Source: Bacteroidota bacterium
GTDB taxonomy: Bacteria > Bacteroidota > Bacteroidia > Flavobacteriales_E > Vicingaceae
DNA length: 64,000 bases
Assembly: GCA_016183805.1 (NCBI GenBank)
Contig: JACPDX010000005.1
Coordinates: forward strand, 24,813 to 88,812
Direction of reading: 5' to 3'
Under the pieces are notes generated by a model. That model was not told the origin of the DNA and ran no database searches. It was given only the letters and a program-made list of their open reading frames with translations. Each line of letters opens with the position of its first letter. Position 1 is the first letter of the stretch. A program made the position numbers and the translations under genes. Of the stretch, positions 59,860 to 64,000 are shown one piece after another.

Positions 59860-60876
59860 ATGAAAAACAACAAATTTCTAATCATAACATTATTAGTTTT
59901 AGTAGCTATAGCTTCTTATTTTTTTATTTCTAAAAGCAGTGGGACTTTAAAAAATGAACTTAAAGATTTTGCTATTGAAGACACTGCCAGTATTGATAAG
60001 ATTTTTATTTCGGATTTTACAGGCGAGAAAGTAACACTTACCCGTGGTGATAAATACTGGGTAGTTGATGGTGCACATAAAGCCAGACCGGAAAGCATAG
60101 AAGTTATAATGAATACTTTTTATCGTATAGCAGTTAAATCTCCTGTAGCAAAAGCGGCAATGAATAATGTGATTAAAGATATTGCTACAAAAACAATAAA
60201 AGTTGAGATTTATCTGGGAAAAGATAAACCTAGTAAAGTTTATTATATTGGCGGACCAACTCAGGATCAAATGGGAACTTATATGGTGTTGGAAAATGAT
60301 GGAGAAAAATCTTCTGTCCCATTTATTATGCACATACCCGGTTTTTCGGGGTATTTATCCTCAAGGTTTTTTGCTAACCCTCTGCAGTGGAGAGATGCTG
60401 CTATTTTTACCTATCAACCTGAAGAAATAAAATCTATTGAAGTTACTTATCATGAAAAATCTGAGGAGAGTTTTAAAATTGAAAAAAACTTAAATACAAT
60501 CCATCTTATTGATGGGCAAACTTTTCAATCTATCCAAAAATTTGATACCAATAAAGTGTATCAATATTTGACAAATTATGAAAAAATTTATTATGAAATG
60601 ATTGTTTTAGATGAAGTGAAGCCCGAAAAACAAGATTCAATTCGAAAAATCAATCCATTTTTTACCATCAAAGTTGAAGATGTTTATGGTAAATCAACCA
60701 AAATTGTAGCTTTACACATGCCAAACTATAAACAAACTTTAGACGATAAAGGTAATCCTTATCCTTATGACGTAGATAGAATGTATGCCATATTAAATGA
60801 TGATGTTTTCTTGATTTATATTCAGTTTTATACGTTTGATAAAATCACTTATCCGAAACAGTTTTTTTTGAAATAA
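59860..60876 (+). CDS. DUF4340-like membrane-anchored protein downstream of gldFG
   Basis: N-terminal TM; IDKIFISDFTGEKVTLTRGDKYWVVDGAHKARPESIEVIMNTFYRIAVKSPV. Confidence 0.7.
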   Translation: MKNNKFLIITLLVLVAIASYFFISKSSGTLKNELKDFAIEDTASIDKIFISDFTGEKVTLTRGDKYWVVDGAHKARPESIEVIMNTFYRIAVKSPVAKAAMNNVIKDIATKTIKVEIYLGKDKPSKVYYIGGPTQDQMGTYMVLENDGEKSSVPFIMHIPGFSGYLSSRFFANPLQWRDAAIFTYQPEEIKSIEVTYHEKSEESFKIEKNLNTIHLIDGQTFQSIQKFDTNKVYQYLTNYEKIYYEMIVLDEVKPEKQDSIRKINPFFTIKVEDVYGKSTKIVALHMPNYKQTLDDKGNPYPYDVDRMYAILNDDVFLIYIQFYTFDKITYPKQFFLK

Positions 60877-60888
60877 ATTATAGTTCTC

Positions 60889-60930
60889 GTCATTCCGTCC
60901 GTCGGCTGACGGATGGAATCTGTTAATTAA
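60889..60930. repeat. CGTCATTCCGTCCGTCGGCTGACGGATGGAATC palindromic intergenic repeat
   Basis: Imperfect hairpin downstream of the DUF4340-like gene. Confidence 0.6.
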
Positions 60931-61123
60931 CAACACTACTTTTTTGAGTTTATGTGTCAACCCACAATGATGGTGCTTAATATATTTTTGTTAAATTTTT
61001 AACAAGAATATAGAATAATATATTTTTTTCAATTCAAGGCTTCCATTTTCAATAAGTTGCGTCTATCGATTTGTTATGCAATAAAAAAATGTTTAGCTTT
61101 ATTCAATTAATAATTTGTTTTTT

Positions 61124-64000
61124 ATGAAAAGATTATTACAGAAGATATTAGTTCTTGCCTTATTGGTTAGTTCAATGAATGTGTTTGCACAAAGTAATTC
61201 TGTCTTTGAACAAAAATTTTTAACGGTAAGTGATATTATTAATAACAAAAGTTATGTCACTGAAATTAAAGAAACAATCTTAAAACTCAGTATTAATAAT
61301 ATTTTAATCGATGAAAATCAAAAATATAATTTTCGTAATTATTATAAAAAAAATCTAAATAACTACAAGCAGGTATTCGTTGATTTTTTTACTAAGAATA
61401 ATGTAGTTACCGGTTCGGTTTTAAAAAATGAAACTACAAAGATATCAAATCTGATGCTAGATGATTTTCTTAAATTAGAAACAGATAAAGGGTTTAAAAT
61501 GGAAAATTTTGTTTTTTATCCACCTGTTTCTTTAAATAAATTGCATGAAAATAATGACCATGACGGTACAATGGGAGCTGGTGAACCATGTAATAATATG
61601 GGTATTGAAAATTGTAACTTTACCGCTTGGAATCTAACGAAAGGAGAAGTTGATGGGGCAAATCCATATAGTTTTATTAATCCTGTTCCGACAACAAATT
61701 GGGGAAATGGATCTGTAATTGGTTTTGCGGGTATTAACTCATCTGGTACTGATCAGCATTTTATTGTAAATCCAGGAATAGATCCTAATGTGCCGATTCA
61801 AATGGTAAATCCACTAAATGGGGGTTCGTGTACAGCGTTGTTAGGGGATGGTAATGGAACTGGCTATATGGCTGCAAAAATGTCGCAAACATTTTTGGTA
61901 GATACAAGTAACGCGAATTTTTCATATAGTTACGCAGCGGTTATGCAAGATCCTGGGCATTCGTTAGCACAACAACCCTATTTTAAAGCAAGGGTTCTAG
62001 ATCAATTTAATAATCAAATTTTTTGTGGTGATTATAGTGCCTATGCTGGTGATGGCTCCGCTGGTTGGATTCCTACTACTCTTGCAGGAGAAAATGGACA
62101 ATATAAAGATTGGTCAACTGTTATCGTTCCATTAGGTGCCTATATAGGTACAAATGTAACCATTGAATTTACAACTGGAGATTGTGGAGCGGGAGGTCAT
62201 TTTGGATATGCTTATGTTGAAGCATCTTGCGATCCGTTGCAGATAGTTCCGTCAGATACCGTTGTTTGTGGGGCTCCTGTTACACTGAATGCCCCTTCTC
62301 CTTTTAATGGTACGTATTTATGGAGTACAGGGGAAACGACCGCATCTATTACAACTAATACACCAGGTTTATATACGGTAGATTTGATAACAAAACCAGG
62401 TTGTTTCATTACCTTGGAGATTAATTTGGTTGCTGATAGTATGGAATATAAGGCAGACTTTATAGCTGATACAGTATGTCAAGGTATTGCGACTTCTTTT
62501 ACCGATTTATCTACAATATCAACAGGTACGATAAGTGCATGGTCCTGGGATTTTCAGGGAGACGGAACAGTAGATAATACTTCTCAAAATCCAACATTTA
62601 TATATCCGATGTCAGGTACTTTTTCAGCAAACCTTTCTATAGGTTCTGGTGTTTGTGGTCATGATACAACAATAAATGTAACTGTTTTACCTGCTACTAC
62701 AGCTAATTTTACCGCTCCGTCGGTTTGCCAAGGAGTTGCAACAAGTTTTACCAATACATCTACTCCTGCTGCGAGTATAACCAATTGGAATTGGGATTTT
62801 GATAACGATGGTTCTTACGATAACACCAATCAAAATCCAAACAGTACTTTTGCTACAGCCGGAACTTATCCTGTTAATTTACAAGTTACTTTAGCAGGAG
62901 GTTCATGTCCAAAAGATACTACTATAAATGTAGTGGTAAACCCTAATCCTGTAGCAAATTTTACGGGAACAAATGAGTGTTTAACTACTGCTACAACTTT
63001 TTCTGATGGGTCTTCTGTTTCATCAGGCTCTATAACCGGATGGGCTTGGGATTTTGATAATAACACAACAACCGATAATACTACTCAAAACCCTACAAAT
63101 ACTTACACAACTGCCGGTACACATACCATTAATTTAACGGTTACCACAGACAGTAGTTGTACAGCTTTATTTAGTACAACTGTTCAGGTTTACAATAATC
63201 CGGTGGCTAATTTCTCAACTGATACGGCTTGTAATACCTATGCAACATCTTTTACAGATTTAACAGCAATAGGTAATTTTGGTATCCAAACATGGAATTG
63301 GGATTATGACAACAATGGAAGTGCAGATGCAAATGAACAAAATCCGAGTTTTATATTTTCTGGAGCAGGCACTTACCCCGTAAACTTAGCGGTAATCGAT
63401 ACTTTTGGCTGTGTACATGATACTACCATAGATGTAACAGTATCAGAAAATCCGATTGCAGCCTTTACTTTTAGTGATGAATGTTTTGGAGTCTCAACTT
63501 CATTTGCCAATCAATCTAATGATAATGGTGGTACTACACCAATTGATACTTGGGAGTGGGATTTTGAAAATGATGGTACAGTTGATGATTTGAATCAAAA
63601 CCCCACAAATTTATATGGTGCTGAAGGAAATTATACTGTGGAGTTGATAGTTACTTCTGTTTTGGGTTGTAAGGACTCAACAACAGTTAATGTAGATGTT
63701 GATGCGATACCTGTAGCTAACTTTGGTGGCACCAATGAATGTTTAGGTAATGTAACTACCTTTACGGATAGCTCTTCAACCACTATTGGTAATGTTGTTT
63801 CGTGGGATTGGGATTTTGAAACAGATGCAACTATAGATGACAATAACCAAAACCCAACATTTGTTTATCCATCAGTTGGAATTCATAATGTTACATTGAC
63901 AGTAACAACTGATAGTGGTTGTACACATACGTTTAACACCAATGTAGAAGTTTATGCCAATCCGATAGCTAATTTTTCAACAGATACAGCATGTAATACC
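61124..64000 (+). CDS. Large secreted PKD-repeat protein (3' end outside window)
   Basis: No stop seen from ATG at 61124 to window end; signal peptide MKRLLQKILVLALLVSSMNVFAQ; jelly-roll-like N-terminal half, then repeats with WxWDFDNDGxxDNxxQNPTxxYxxxGxYxVxL. Missing from the ORF track because the frame stays open. Confidence 0.88.
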   Translation, partial: MKRLLQKILVLALLVSSMNVFAQSNSVFEQKFLTVSDIINNKSYVTEIKETILKLSINNILIDENQKYNFRNYYKKNLNNYKQVFVDFFTKNNVVTGSVLKNETTKISNLMLDDFLKLETDKGFKMENFVFYPPVSLNKLHENNDHDGTMGAGEPCNNMGIENCNFTAWNLTKGEVDGANPYSFINPVPTTNWGNGSVIGFAGINSSGTDQHFIVNPGIDPNVPIQMVNPLNGGSCTALLGDGNGTGYMAAKMSQTFLVDTSNANFSYSYAAVMQDPGHSLAQQPYFKARVLDQFNNQIFCGDYSAYAGDGSAGWIPTTLAGENGQYKDWSTVIVPLGAYIGTNVTIEFTTGDCGAGGHFGYAYVEASCDPLQIVPSDTVVCGAPVTLNAPSPFNGTYLWSTGETTASITTNTPGLYTVDLITKPGCFITLEINLVADSMEYKADFIADTVCQGIATSFTDLSTISTGTISAWSWDFQGDGTVDNTSQNPTFIYPMSGTFSANLSIGSGVCGHDTTINVTVLPATTANFTAPSVCQGVATSFTNTSTPAASITNWNWDFDNDGSYDNTNQNPNSTFATAGTYPVNLQVTLAGGSCPKDTTINVVVNPNPVANFTGTNECLTTATTFSDGSSVSSGSITGWAWDFDNNTTTDNTTQNPTNTYTTAGTHTINLTVTTDSSCTALFSTTVQVYNNPVANFSTDTACNTYATSFTDLTAIGNFGIQTWNWDYDNNGSADANEQNPSFIFSGAGTYPVNLAVIDTFGCVHDTTIDVTVSENPIAAFTFSDECFGVSTSFANQSNDNGGTTPIDTWEWDFENDGTVDDLNQNPTNLYGAEGNYTVELIVTSVLGCKDSTTVNVDVDAIPVANFGGTNECLGNVTTFTDSSSTTIGNVVSWDWDFETDATIDDNNQNPTFVYPSVGIHNVTLTVTTDSGCTHTFNTNVEVYANPIANFSTDTACNT
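62440..64000 (+). repeat. PKD repeat array with ~85-aa units and a 762-bp higher-order period
   Basis: GTNECL-type unit at 62951 and 63713, STDTACNT-type unit at 63201 and 63963; both pairs spaced 762 bp. Confidence 0.85.

Overview
Low-GC chromosomal segment of a Bacteroidota bacterium, most likely Flavobacteriales-like: type IX secretion (T9SS) sorting domains, PorP/SprF, GldF/GldG and TAnnTTTG-type promoters are all present. Most of the window is core metabolism: proS, purE, hpt-like, adk, obgE, lipB, hemE/hemL/hemB, pyrC, accC, paa-type beta-oxidation genes, lysA/lysC, gldFG and one tRNA-Glu. The left 8.4 kb is a dense signalling island: CheR-CheB, a HAMP/GAF hybrid kinase with three receiver domains, RR-HK, stand-alone RR, RR-PP2C and RR-HisKA_3, with a NarL-type regulator nearby and no CheA/CheW or canonical MCP in view. 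Secreted T9SS cargo includes a CotH-kinase/lamin-tail protein next to its own PorP/SprF partner, two tandem sorting-domain paralogs, and a PKD-repeat protein cut by the window end. Main observations: (1) the CheR/CheB hybrid-kinase relay; (2) an hpt gene that appears to lack about 24 residues around the PPi loop, in frame; (3) a paaH-like gene split by an out-of-frame lesion, with its 3' end formed by a dispersed repeat; (4) several intergenic repeat families, including three ~140-bp elements with shared terminal inverted repeats; (5) several genes whose start codon lies where transcription should begin, suggesting leaderless mRNAs. No CRISPR array, rRNA operon, transposase or prophage was seen. 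All family assignments come from reading motifs, not from database searches.
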